DNA from: Symbiodinium natans
Lineage: Eukaryota; Sar; Dinophyceae; Suessiales; Symbiodiniaceae
Direction: 5' to 3'
Length of the DNA stretch: 64,000 nucleotides
Assembly: GCA_905221605.1 (NCBI GenBank)
Contig: CAJNDS010001447.1
Coordinates: 275,001-339,000 of the forward strand
The position numbers and the translations under genes were made by a program. Shown here one piece after another: positions 32,132-42,000 of the stretch. The notes beneath the pieces were generated by a model. The model worked only from the letters and a program-made list of their open reading frames with translations. It did no database searches and was not told where the DNA came from. The stretch's first letter is position 1; each line of letters opens with the position of its first letter.

Positions 32132-32561
32132 ATGAGGATGCCCGCCCTGGACATCACAGCCTGCAAGCAGCTCTGCAGGGCGGGCGGGCCCGGCCTTGCC
32201 ACCTGAAGGGTTTTAGTTGGTTCTTCTTTTTTTTTTTCGCTGGGGGGGGGGGGGGGAGGAGGTTAGGGTTTAGGGCTTAGGGCTTAGGGCTTAGGGTTTT
32301 GGGTTTTGGGTTTAGGGTTTCGGGTTTGGGGTTTGGGGTTTAGGGTGTTAGGTGTTTTTTTTGGAGGGGGGGGGGGTTCGGGTTTACAAGGTTTAGGCTT
32401 TTACGGTTTTGAGGTTAAGTGATTTGGGGTTGTAAGGCTAGCGTGTTTGTCAGGGCGCGCTGGGGGTGTGACCTCTAGGATCAGATTTTCCCCCATCCAC
32501 AGGGTCCCCCAGCAACCTCTCTCGCCTCCTTCTTTCCTTTCTTAGTATCGGGCCCCTCTAA
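32132..32561 (+). CDS. Two exons, GC-rich first, unknown protein
   Basis: Exon 32132-32209 (after ACCGATAG) ends AAGG|GTTTTAG. Exon 32503-32561 follows a strong acceptor (TTTTCCCCCATCCACAG) in phase and ends in TAA. In this phase the first reads EDARPGHHSLQAALQGGRAR. Another frame of the first gives MRMPALDITACKQLC... to TGA. The frame is therefore uncertain, while the exon boundaries look good. Confidence 0.38.
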
Positions 32562-33229
32562 ATACCCCCACTAAACCACCACCAAGGTCCTAAACCCTAA
32601 ACCCTGAACCCTGAACCCTGAACCCTAAACCCTAAACCCTAAACCCTCAGGGCGTTGCGGAATAACCCAACTTGAGGCTCCCTGAAACCTAGGCCCCCCG
32701 GGGCCTTGCAACAGAAACCCTAAAATGCAGGGGGTGCCAATGTACTAGGGTCATAATCAGCATAGGGCGTGTGACACCTACTCTGGGCCCTTAATTGACG
32801 GGATATGAGGAGGGGACCTAGAAGGGACCTTTAATCTTAATCCCCTCAAAAACAAAAAAACCAAACCGGTACGGCGGGCTCTCCCCCGCCCCCCCCCCCC
32901 CCCCCCAGTTCCCGCTCCCTTTCCCATGCTCCCCCCCCCCCCCCCTGTGGTGTGATTGTGGGTTGGTGGGGGTTTTAGGGTTTTAGGGTTTCGGGTTTAG
33001 AGCTAGGGTTTAGGGTTTAGGGTTTGTCCCCTGTGGTGTGGTTGTGGGTTGATTTTGGGGTTTAGGGTTTTAGGGTTTGCGGTTTAGGGTTTACAGTTTA
33101 GGGTTGGGTTTAGGGTTTGGGGTTTGGGGTTTGGGGTTTGGGGTTTGGGGTTTAGGGTTTAGGGGCCTGGGGGGGGGGGGGGGGGGGGGGTACCCGGGGG
33201 GGGGGGGGGGGGGCGAACCGAGAGCCGGG
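32562..33229. other. Poly-C/poly-G rich, heptamer-rich stretch without a gene
   Basis: Degenerate heptamers, C runs at about 32891-32906 and 32933-32945, a 25-bp direct repeat CCTGTGGTGTG(A/G)TTGTGGGTTG at 32944 and 33030, and two G runs (33169-33190 and 33196-33213). Confidence 0.6.
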
Positions 33230-35560
33230 ATCATATGAAAACATATATATATATATCTATATATATATATGCTCACCCCCCTCCCCAATGGACCAACCGC
33301 GAAATGAAAAGGACAGGAAAAACTACTTGTTTTTGTCGTGCTTTGTGTTTGTTTTTGCGTGTTTTGCCTTCTTTCTTGTGCTTTTTTGTGCTTTTTGTGC
33401 ATTGTTGCACTTTTCTTGCATTTTTCACTTTGGCACTTGCTTTTGTTTTTTTGCACTTTTGCACTTTTTTTTGGCTTTTTACACTTTTTTGGCTTTTCGC
33501 ACTTTTGCACTTTTTTTGTTTTTTTTGGCATTCTTTTCATATACTGTGCTTTGTTTCTATGCTTGTCTTATGCATAGAAATCTAAAAATCCAAAAATCCA
33601 AAGTTCTCCGGACAATCTCCCAGGAAACTTTGGGTTTTTGGATTTTGGGATTTTGGGGTTTTTGGATTTTTAGATTTTGGATTTTTGGATGTTTGGCTTT
33701 TGATGATTTTTATGATTTTTCGCATTCGAGGTTGGCTCATATTCGTTCTCCTTTTTTTGAGTGAAAGAAGGGCGACCATTCAAATGTACCTTTATAAGAA
33801 TTTCAAATGTGCCCTACTCGAAACGTGAACAGCACAACTAAATAGCATATTCAATAAGATTTTGAATATGCTGTTTCTGTATATGAGGACCAGGTAAAGT
33901 CTTGCCTATTCAAATCACTGAGAAAAGCACGTACATGCTTTATGCACAGGCCTTTGCCAAGGAGGCTGTAACAGAGAAGGCCTATATGTGCAAATATCGA
34001 ATTTTGTGCATTTGAAAGAAGCTCAAATATCCTTTTTTTCAATAGGAACCATTCTGGGATCACAGTATCTGCTGTTCAAGAAAAAGTCTATATCTCATGA
34101 ACACCCTTACTTTGCGATAACGATTTAGTTTTTCTAATCCTTTAATTCAAGCTCTTAATATTGCATTGCCCCCCTGTGATTATTACAGTAAAGCCTGCTC
34201 GAATCTCATTAACGTCTTAACTACTCGATTGAAAGCTGTATCAATACAAAATCCCCCCTAAGTAGCCTGTTCAAAAAGCCAATAAGGTTTTGGAAAGCCA
34301 ACAGGAGGTTGAACAGAAGAATTCAGGACAGTAATAGGGCTTGGGTCCAATACAGGGCTAGTGAACGGGTTTAGGGTTTAGGTACAGGGCTAGTGAACTG
34401 TCCACTCTAAGACTTCCCCTGGTGAAGTGAAGTGTCCATTCCGGGTAGCACAGTTCACGTACTGGTACAAGAACCAGAACATGTGGACAGTCACGGAGAG
34501 AATGCTGCGCGCTTTGTTTGATGAGTAGGGTTGAGAAGGCACGCCACTCATCGGTCAGTCTCGCTGCAAAGCAGAAACTCACCGACCTCCAAATTTTGTA
34601 TGCAGATCCTGCGACCAGAGGCCACACCGCGAAAGTGCAAGGGTGCCAGAATGCCTGCACGGGTTTTGAGTAGTGGCAGCTATATAAGCATCCCAAAAGC
34701 AAAGAAAGCCCAAAATCCAAAATCCAAAAAAGCCAAAAATCCAAAAAGCCAAAATTCCAAAATTCCAAAAATCCAAAAATCCAAAAATCCAAAAATCCAA
34801 AAATCCAAAAATCCAAAAATCCAAAAAGCCAAAAAGCCAAAAATCCAAAAAGCCAAAATTCCAAAAATCCAAAAATCCAAAAATCCAAAAATCCAAAAAT
34901 CCAAAAATCCAAGAATCCAAAAATCCAAAAATCCAAAAATCCAAAATCCAAAAATCCAAAAATCCAAAAATCCAAAAACCCAAAAACCCAAAAATCCCAA
35001 ACTCCAAAAATCCCAAAATCCAAAAATCCAAAAATCCAAAAAATCCAAAATTTCCTGGGGGATTGTCCGGAGAACTTTGGATTTTGGGATTTTGGGATTT
35101 TGGGATTTCTGGATTTTGGGATTTTGGGATTTTTGGACTTTTGGATTTTGGGGTTTTTGGATTTTTGGATTTTTGGATTGGAAAAGAGGAAAACATTTGC
35201 AAAAATATTGCGAAATTAGAAAGCACAAAAAAGTGCAAAACAACATGTAACAAGTGCAAAAAGTGCAACAAAGTGCAACAAGTGCAAAGAGTGCAAAACG
35301 TGAAAAAAAACGAAAAAACGCACAAAAGAACACAATACAACACAAAAAAACACGAACAAAAAGCACAAAAAATGCACAGGAAGCGCAAAAGGCACAAAGA
35401 AGTGGACAGGGAAAGCATGGCAGGGTACAGTGTCTCGAGAACCTTGGACATGTCGATGTGGGTCCATTGGGGTCGGAGGTTGGTCCATTGGGGGGGGGGG
35501 GGGGGGGGGGCGACCATATATATATATATATATACAACACAATACACCTTACATACTTCC
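33230..35560. repeat. 2.3-kb inverted structure of low-complexity arms
   Basis: The left arm (33240-33740) reads: AT run, CCAATGGACCAACC, TTTTTGCAC-like units, CTCCGGACAATCTCCCAGG, TTTTTGGAT units. The right arm (34690-35540) is the same list reversed and complemented: ATCCAAAAA units, CCTGGGGGATTGTCCGGAG, GTGCAAAAA units, GGTTGGTCCATTGG, AT run. The centre (33770-34680) is unique and AT-rich with almost no heptamers. The long Phe/Trp- or Lys/Pro-rich frames here are translations of the 8-mer and are not gene calls. Confidence 0.85.
34692..35060. repeat. Minisatellite of the 8-mer ATCCAAAA
   Basis: About 45 tandem units of AAAAATCC with AAAAAGCC and AAAATTCC variants. An inverted continuation of TTTTTGGA type follows at 35080-35180. 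Confidence 0.95.
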
Positions 35561-35574
35561 TAGTATAAGTAGCC

Positions 35575-35745
35575 CATAATGGGCCCAACCTAAGGTCCCT
35601 TGTTAGGATCCATGCTTTCGTCCCTTGAGAATGGGGGGGCCCCTTTGCATACGGCTTATGTTACGCTATGAAACCCAATGGCCCATACTTCCCATACCTC
35701 AGAGCCCTTTAAAGAAGGTAAGGGTCCATATTAGGGGACCATGTA
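35575..35745. mobile_element. Family E element
   Basis: GGTCCCTTGTTAGGATCC, CCCATACCTCAGAGCCC and TATTAGGGGACCATGTAC correspond to 54896 and 60527. Confidence 0.6.
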
Positions 35746-35856
35746 CTTTTAAACCCTAAACCCTAAACCCCAAACCCCAAACCCCAAAACCCTAAACCCT
35801 AAACTCTAAACCCTAAACCCTGAACCCTGATCCCTGAACCGACTGTTCAACCGAAG

Positions 35857-35934
35857 GCTGGGACGGGCTCTGGCGCCTACGGGGCCTTCGTGGTGCAAGG
35901 AGGCGCCGGTTCAGCCAGGATTTTGGAGCCCTAA
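35857..35934 (+). CDS. Candidate terminal exon
   Basis: After GTTCAACCGAAG the frame reads AGTGSGAYGAFVVQGGAGSA and ends in TAA at the start of a CCCTAAA tract. A second frame is also open. No linked upstream exon was fixed. Confidence 0.33.
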   Translation, partial: AGTGSGAYGAFVVQGGAGSARILEP

Positions 35935-36055
35935 ACCCTAAACCCTAAACCCTAAACCCTAAACCCTAAACCCTAAACCCTAAAGCCGAACCCCTAAGCC
36001 CTTAGCCCTGAGCCCGGGGTCAAGGTGATGTCAGAGCCCCGCAGTGAAGTTCTTG

Positions 36056-36152
36056 CCTAAACCATTTCCCTTTTTGGGGGGTTTAGGTTCCCTTAGAAAC
36101 CCCTTTAAGCAAAAAAGGGCACCCTGTTCAAGCCTTGGTTAGTGGGCAACCT
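36056..36152. mobile_element. Family D element
   Basis: TTTCCCTTTTTGGGGGG, GGTTCCCTTAGAAACCCC and AAAAAAGGGCACCCTG are shared with the copies at 10292 and 60384. Confidence 0.6.
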
Positions 36153-36173
36153 AGTGTCTACCATCTGCTTAAG

Positions 36174-36381
36174 AAGCCCTCAAAGAGTCAAAACATGTTC
36201 TTCCTTATAGGGCAGTATATAGGGTTTTCTTATCTTTGTGTTTTTTGGTTGGGTTTAGGGTTTAGGGTTTAGGGCCTGGGGTTTAGGGTTTAGGGTTCAG
36301 GGTTTAGGGTTTAGGGTTCAAACCCCGAGAGTGCAGCAACACTCATCCACGGCTCCGATGCATCTTTTGATGGGTCGATGA
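36174..36381 (+). CDS. Two exon islands, unknown protein
   Basis: Exon 36174-36223 after CATCTGCTTAAG reads KPSKSQNMFFLIGQYIG and ends TATAGG|GTTTTC. Exon 36330-36381 after AACCCCGAG joins in phase and reads VQQHSSTAPMHLLMGR to TGA. The intron contains TTTAGGG blocks. Confidence 0.36.
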
Positions 36382-36539
36382 GGCCTAGCTGCTGGGTGAG
36401 CATGCTGCGCATAGGGCATAGGGTTTAGGGTTTAGGGTTTAGCGTTTAGGGCTTAGGGCTTAGGGCTTAGGGTTTAGGGTTTAGGGTTTAGGGCTTAGTG
36501 TATTGCAGGCTGGGAAACAAGCTAAGCTCTGAACAGGCT

Positions 36540-36966
36540 ATGCCTTCTTCCGCCAGCAGCCGGTTGGCCAGTGCTGCCACCTCAGATGTGCTTGCGGTGC
36601 TTTTTAGGAGAACGCGCCCAAAGCACCCAATGATGGCACTGCACTTAGGGTTTAGGGTTTAGGGTTTAGGGTTTAGAGTTAAGTTTCGCCAGATGCAGAG
36701 CCCTTCGCCATTTGTCAGCCTGGCCTCTTGCTAAGATGCCCCGAGACCGAGCACGCGCCACAAAACGCCAAAGAGACTTCATGAAAAGTTTAGAGCCTTA
36801 CGGGGTTTGTAGAATTTGTCTGAAGAGGTGCATGATCACGGTACCCTACCAACAGTCTGTCCCTGCAAACAAAACTGGACATCGCGCCGTCAGAACCCGT
36901 CTTGGCAGAAGACTCTGGAGTTTACGGTTTACAAAAACCCTAAACCCTCAGGCCTCTGTAACTTGA
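36540..36966 (+). CDS. Two-exon gene, 127 aa, with a 43-nt telomere-repeat intron
   Basis: Exon 36540-36649 begins MPSSASSRLASAATSDVLAV and ends TTAGG|GTTTAGGG. The intron 36650-36692 is four TTTAGG-type units followed by AAGTTTCGCCAG. Exon 36693-36966 joins in phase and stays open for 90 codons to TGA, with PRDRARATKRQRDFMKSLEP and a CRICLKRC cysteine motif that could bind zinc. Unspliced, the frame meets TAG inside the intron. The exon may start at 36537 with a further exon upstream. The protein is small and basic; I do not recognise the family, and a small organellar or nucleic-acid-binding protein is only a guess. Confidence 0.6.
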
Positions 36967-37058
36967 AATTATGAAAACCGAAACTCCTCGAAATTTTCCC
37001 CGGACCTGAACCCTTCATAATTTCAACAAACCCTAAAGCCTAAGCCTGACAGACCAAG

Positions 37059-37438
37059 GCCGACAGCAGCTGAGGGACGAGCCCAACGCCACGACCTACC
37101 TCAACTCCTCCCTTGAGGTGGGCTTCATAGGCTTGGTAGCTGAGCTTCTGAGGGTTTAAGGTATAGGGTTTAGGGTTTTAGGGCTTTAGGGTTTTAGGGT
37201 TTAGGGTTTAGGGTTTAGGGGTGGGTTTTGTAGGGTTCCTTGCCTTCACCCGGAACCGCCCGGAACAACGCTGAACCATTTACCCTCTCCAGGATGCCAG
37301 AAGGGTCTTGCAGGTTTCGGGTTTCTTGGTGTTTTTACCGGCTTGGGTTTCGTGTTGTAGGAGTTCGAAGGTCGCGATGCTGTGAAGCTGCCAAAGCCCC
37401 TAAACCCTAAACCCAGACGCCTCCAATATGGGATTTAG
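37059..37438 (+). CDS. Three-exon gene model, unknown protein
   Basis: Exon 37059-37153 (after CAGACCAAG) reads RQQLRDEPNATTYLNSSLEV and on to CTGAGG|GTTTAAGG. Exon 37293-37313 follows a strong acceptor (ACCATTTACCCTCTCCAG) and reads DARRVLQ. Exon 37361-37438 follows GTTTCGTGTTGTAG and reads EFEGRDAVKLPKPLNPKPRR... to TAG. All junctions are phase 0. The last exon reads through heptamer units as LNPKP. No start codon located. Confidence 0.48.
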
Positions 37439-38040
37439 GGCTTGTGGTTCAGTTTGCCGCTCCTTTCGCCCGCCCTTGAAAGGATAAGGGTGTAGGGTTT
37501 ATAAGGGCTAAGTTCAAGCACAAGGGTTTCAGCATCGTTATACGGCATAGCTTATGCCCAACTACTTTTTGCGTAAGCACCCCCCCCAAAAAAATCTTCC
37601 ATAACAGGCTAATAAGTATGTTTTTGGGTGGGGGGTTTCTTAAGCAAACAGTAGTAAAGGTTTAGGGCCTAAATTGAAGCAGGCATCGCGGCAAGGCCCT
37701 AACGCCCACAGAGCTGCACAATCGATCAACCACTGCATGAGAATCAATCTATGGCAGACATGTAGGTATTGCATAATGAACGTGTACATATATATATATA
37801 TGTATATATATATATAACACACACACATGCTCACTCACATTCACAGTGGCATTCAACTGGACGTATACACAGATAGACGTATGCGTATACATGTATACAT
37901 ATTCGCATGCATTTACACATACATATATACATAACTATACACATACATATATAATTACATACATGTTCACATACAGTACACGTTTACATCTTTTTCACAA
38001 CCTCGCGGGCCCATGCGCAACTGAACCTTCCAACCCTGAG
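37439..38040. other. Unique stretch with CA/TA microsatellites
   Basis: Few heptamers. ATATAT and ACACAC tracts and ACATAC/TATACA hexamers at 37785-37990. Nothing coding-like beyond translations of the repeats. Confidence 0.6.
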
Positions 38041-38300
38041 CCGTCAATGCCCTTCGAGGCGGCGGCCCTGTGCGCAGATATCCGCAAGGCAGTTGGGCCC
38101 TCAGCAGGTTTGGGCTTGTCAAGTTTAGGGTTTCTAGGGTTTAGGGATGTCTAGGGTTTAGGGTATTCCCCACTACTTTATTTCTTGGAATCTGTTTAAA
38201 CAAATCAATAAATAGTATATATACATATATATGTATATGTGTATGTATATGTACATGTACATGTACATGTACATGTACATGTATATGTATATGTATGTGG

Positions 38301-38389
<89 letters not shown>

Positions 38390-38608
38390 TTTCTTTTGGG
38401 AGGGGAGGGCAGTTGTTTCGCAGGCTAAAGGCTTGAACGGTTTGAAGTAATTTACTACCCAGTGTCTTGCATCTCATATAGCTTCTAGTGTTGTGTTATG
38501 CTCTTCCGATTCCTCCCACTACTTTTCGTAACTGTCCTGCCACTGCCGCTACCTATTCCTTGCAAAAGAACGCAAAGACTTGTCAACTGCTTGGTGTATA
38601 TTGCTTAG
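38041..38608 (+). CDS. Three-exon 3' gene fragment, unknown protein
   Basis: Exon 38041-38107 (after CCAACCCTGAG) reads [20 protein letters not shown] and ends GCAG|GTTTGG. Exon 38482-38527 (after GCATCTCATATAG) ends TTTTC|GTAACTG. After a 41-nt intron, exon 38569-38608 reads [12 protein letters not shown] to TAG. Phases agree (1+2, 2+1). The first intron contains the long TATATG satellite. The stop is only 12 bp before the ATG of the next model. Confidence 0.45.
38222..38390. repeat. Hexanucleotide satellite TATATG / TACATG
   Basis: About 28 tandem hexamers, with an inner block of TACATG. All six frames are open through it, producing spurious Tyr-Met or Ile-Cys proteins. Confidence 0.97.
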
Positions 38609-38620
38609 CTCACGATCAAT

Positions 38621-38838
38621 ATGGCTGCCATTGGAAGGGTTTAGGGTTTAGGGTTTAGGGTTTAGGGTTTAGGGTTTAGGGTTTAGGGGCTGCGCCAGTG
38701 CCCCCAACCGCGGTACCCTGGCAAGGGTTTGGTGTAGTGGTGTTCGTAGGCCCGTCACATGGTAGGCTGCTGAAACGAGTGAGATGCTTTGGCACATGGA
38801 CGAAGACCAAAAAAAACCACAGACCTAGTGTGACCTAA
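38621..38838 (+). CDS. Small three-exon gene model, 48 aa, basic
   Basis: Exon 38621-38638 reads MAAIGR and ends AGG|GTTTAGGG. The 48-nt intron is only TTTAGGG units, with its acceptor inside the last one. Exon 38687-38726 reads GLRQCPQPRYPGK. A 23-nt intron (38727-38749, GTTTGGTG to TTCGTAG) precedes 38750-38838, reading GPSHGRLLKRVRCFGTWTKT... to TAA. Phases agree throughout. The basic, Arg/Lys-rich product resembles small ribosomal-type proteins in composition only. Confidence 0.45.
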
Positions 38839-39058
38839 CCCTTAACCCCAAATTCCTGCGCGCCTGTGGGAGAGCCTTGCACGTGTAGTCAGAGCACAGC
38901 ACCCCGGATTCTGGGGGGGGGGGGGGGTTCAACTGGCGGCTAAGGGGTCTGCAGGCGTTTAGTCGTAGCACCAGGAGTCTCGATTTAAGAGATTGTGTCA
39001 GCTGTTTATGTTGCGGCTATCATCACAAGCTTAGGCTGTTGTTTCTTTGTCTTTTCAG

Positions 39059-42000
39059 AGTTTGTTTTGACGCGGCGCGCACAGCACAAGAATCAGCATG
39101 TTTGGATTAAGGTTGAGGGTCCAAAGAGCATGTTTTGTAGGGTTCGGAAGCAACCACGCCACTGTTTCTAGCAACAGCAAACCCTAAACCCAAAACCCTA
39201 AACACGTGCAGGTTCAGCTGTAATGAGAGACCGGAAGCTTGAGTTCAGGTCGCACGGCGTCAAGAGCTCCGAAAGCAGGACGGCTTTGACGATATGTAGC
39301 AATGTTAGGGTTTAGGGTTTCGGGTTAGGGTATAGGGTGTAGGGTTTAGGGTTTAGGGTTTAGGGTTTGAGCCGGGAGGGGTGAGGGATTACCCAGAGAG
39401 GGTTTTGAGAATGGGAGACATAAGGCTGCACCCTAAACCCGAAACCCTAAATCCTAAAGAAAAGGAGGCTTGGCTGAATCTCCTGCCGCAGGAAGAAGTG
39501 ACCTTGGATGGTAGATGAACGGGGGCATGCCTAGCTCACTCGCATGGGCACCTTTTGGGGTTTAGGGTTTAGGGTTTAGTTTAGGGTTTAGGGTTTAGGG
39601 TTTAGGGATGTAGGGTTTAGTGCAAAATTGTACCGCCTAATCTAGGTCATGCAGTTGTATAGTGTACAGTGTATATATGCCGATGCATCTAACTCTCAAG
39701 ATTCCCAGTTGAGCATAGAAAAGAGATTTTCATGGTAGCGTGGAGCCATAGCGAAAAGGGGCACACAAGGAAAGTCACTGGGAAAGGAGGAAAGGGCAGG
39801 AGTACAAAGCCCCGGAAGAAGGGCGCAGGAGCGCTGAGGCGCTGGAACGGCGCAAGGGCCGCAAAGTGTGGGCTGCTGACAAGGGGCTACCAGGTTCGCG
39901 TAGGCTGGACCAGACACCAGCTGAACCTGAGGGTCCGCCGCCGTGGAAGCGGCAGTGCGTGCCAGGCACACCGCCTGAGGCCTTCGACGTGAACTACGTG
40001 AAGCCCCCTCAAACACCCCCGGAGGGTAGAACTATAGAGGGGACCTCTCCGGGAACACCGGAAGAAGCGTTCAAGGATCAGGGGTTGGAGCAGCCGAAGA
40101 CGCCAAGCATTGTCCTTACGCCTGAGGAGGAACCTTCAAGTGATAGCTCCTTGCTGTCGGTGGTGCCAAGGGACAGGGCCGAGCCGAAAGCGAGGTCAAG
40201 AAGCCGGTCTAGGTCGAGCTGCAGCTCGGCTCCCCGTGAAGGGGAAGAGTCGGTGCCATCCGCACCATCGGTGCCTGTGAGAAGAGAGGCTAGGGTAGCA
40301 GCTATCTTGGCAGCAGGTGCGGCGGAGGCTCGCGCGAAGGCAAAGGCCAGAGCGGCAGGTACAGCTATCTATCGCCGCCGCAACCGTGGGTTGGTGATTG
40401 TTCCTGAGCCTGCAGTGCAACCAGAGGCGGCAGTACCTACCATCGCCGCGCTTGAGGCAGCGCCCAAAGCAGAGCCCAAGTCGAAAGGTAAGCAAAAGGG
40501 AAAAGGCCGAGGCTTGGGTGTTTGGACCGCTGCAGAGGAGGACCGGCGGGTGCGAGAAGGGTGGACACACAAGGCGTCCTTGGACACGCGACTCCAGCAC
40601 CTGGCGTTGAGGCAGTACTGGGCTGGAATAGACGCCGGTAAGCCTGAGACCCGGAAGGGAGGAGCACCCTTGACCCCAACAACGAACTACCAGATTCGAA
40701 GGTTGGCGTTTGGCTGGATCACCAAGGTAACCGCGGGATCTGTTGGGTTGTCCTTGCAAAGGGCGCTTGCAGGCCGAGCCGCGAGCGGCACGGCAGGTGG
40801 AGCCTGCAGCAGCTGCGACGAGCGGGAGTTGCGTGCGAGAAGAGCAGCCGTAGCATTCACAACCAGGGTCGAGGCTAAGGCCAAACCCAACTTTGTGTAT
40901 AGAAGGCCCTCAGGACAGTTGAGGAGCAGCTCTGAGGAGGAAGGCTCCGAGGAGTGCGAGGGAGAGGCCGAGTGATCGGCCCTTCTTCGAGAAGAGAAAC
41001 GCATTTTTGAACGCCGCTGCCCGAGAGAGAAAAAGGGGAAGGGTAGGCGGCAGGGTTTGAGTTTAGCCTAGACCAAATAGGGTTCTTTTCCGTCGTTGAC
41101 GTAGAAAACACAAGATGGACGCAACACAGGTGCAACAGCTACAGCAGACAATCGCAGCAATGCAGGCAGAGATAACGGCGCTAAGGGCACAGCAACAACA
41201 GGCAGAACAGGGGCAAGCAGGAGTAGCAGCCCTAGCTCAGTCTGTAGCAGAGCTAGCCCAAACGATGAGGGTTAGGGAAAAGGGACCTGACTCCACAAGA
41301 ATTCTGTTCGATACCAAAGCCCTAGGTAGACCCGAGCGGTTCAACAATGTGGGGTCCAGACTGGTCGTGAAAGACATCAAGGCCAGGAAGGGCCCCGAGG
41401 ACCAGCTAGACCCAGCGATGTTGTTTTCGGCTATGCCCCCGCTAGAAGCGGTGCGCATTCTTACGTCCATGCTTATGAGCAAACAACGCTCGAAGCACGG
41501 GAGGCCGTTACGACTTGGGAGCTGGGACATCTCAAGAGCCCATTTCTATGGGACTCCAAAGAGAAACATTTATGTGAAGCTCCCAGAGGAAGAGGGAGCA
41601 GGAGAAGGAGAGTGTGGACTGCTATTGAAGTCAATGTACGGAACGCAAGACGTGCCAGCGATATGGCAGGACCACTACACTCAAACTCTGATTCAAGCAG
41701 GATGGAAGAGAGGAAGAAGCAATGGTGCAGTCTTCTATCACCCAGTGCTGGATGCCCGTGTCTTAGTACACGGAGACGACTTTCTGTGCTTGGGTGACGA
41801 AGCAGCGCAGGAAGCACTAGACAAGACACTCCGAGAAGCCTACGAGCTGAAGCGCACAGGAGAGGTAGGAATCGGAGTTGCAGGAAGCAACCAGATCACT
41901 TTCCTCAATCGGGTGATACGGTTGGAGCAACACAGTGGGAGACCCTGCGCCGTGATTGAAGCAGACTCGCGGCATGCAGAACTCCTCATCGAGGAGCTGG

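Noticed and set aside
33091-33764. Lys-rich and Phe/Cys-rich overlapping frames near 33.1-33.8 kb
   Set aside because: Low-complexity arm of the inverted structure; both strands open simultaneously.
34358-35588. Frames of 221-322 codons rich in Phe/Trp/Leu or Lys/Pro/Asn
   Set aside because: They translate an 8-bp minisatellite without stop codons in any phase, on both strands at once. No domain or start context.
38205-38477. Tyr-Ile or Tyr-Met repeat proteins around 38.2-38.5 kb
   Set aside because: Product of the TATATG hexamer satellite, open in all frames.
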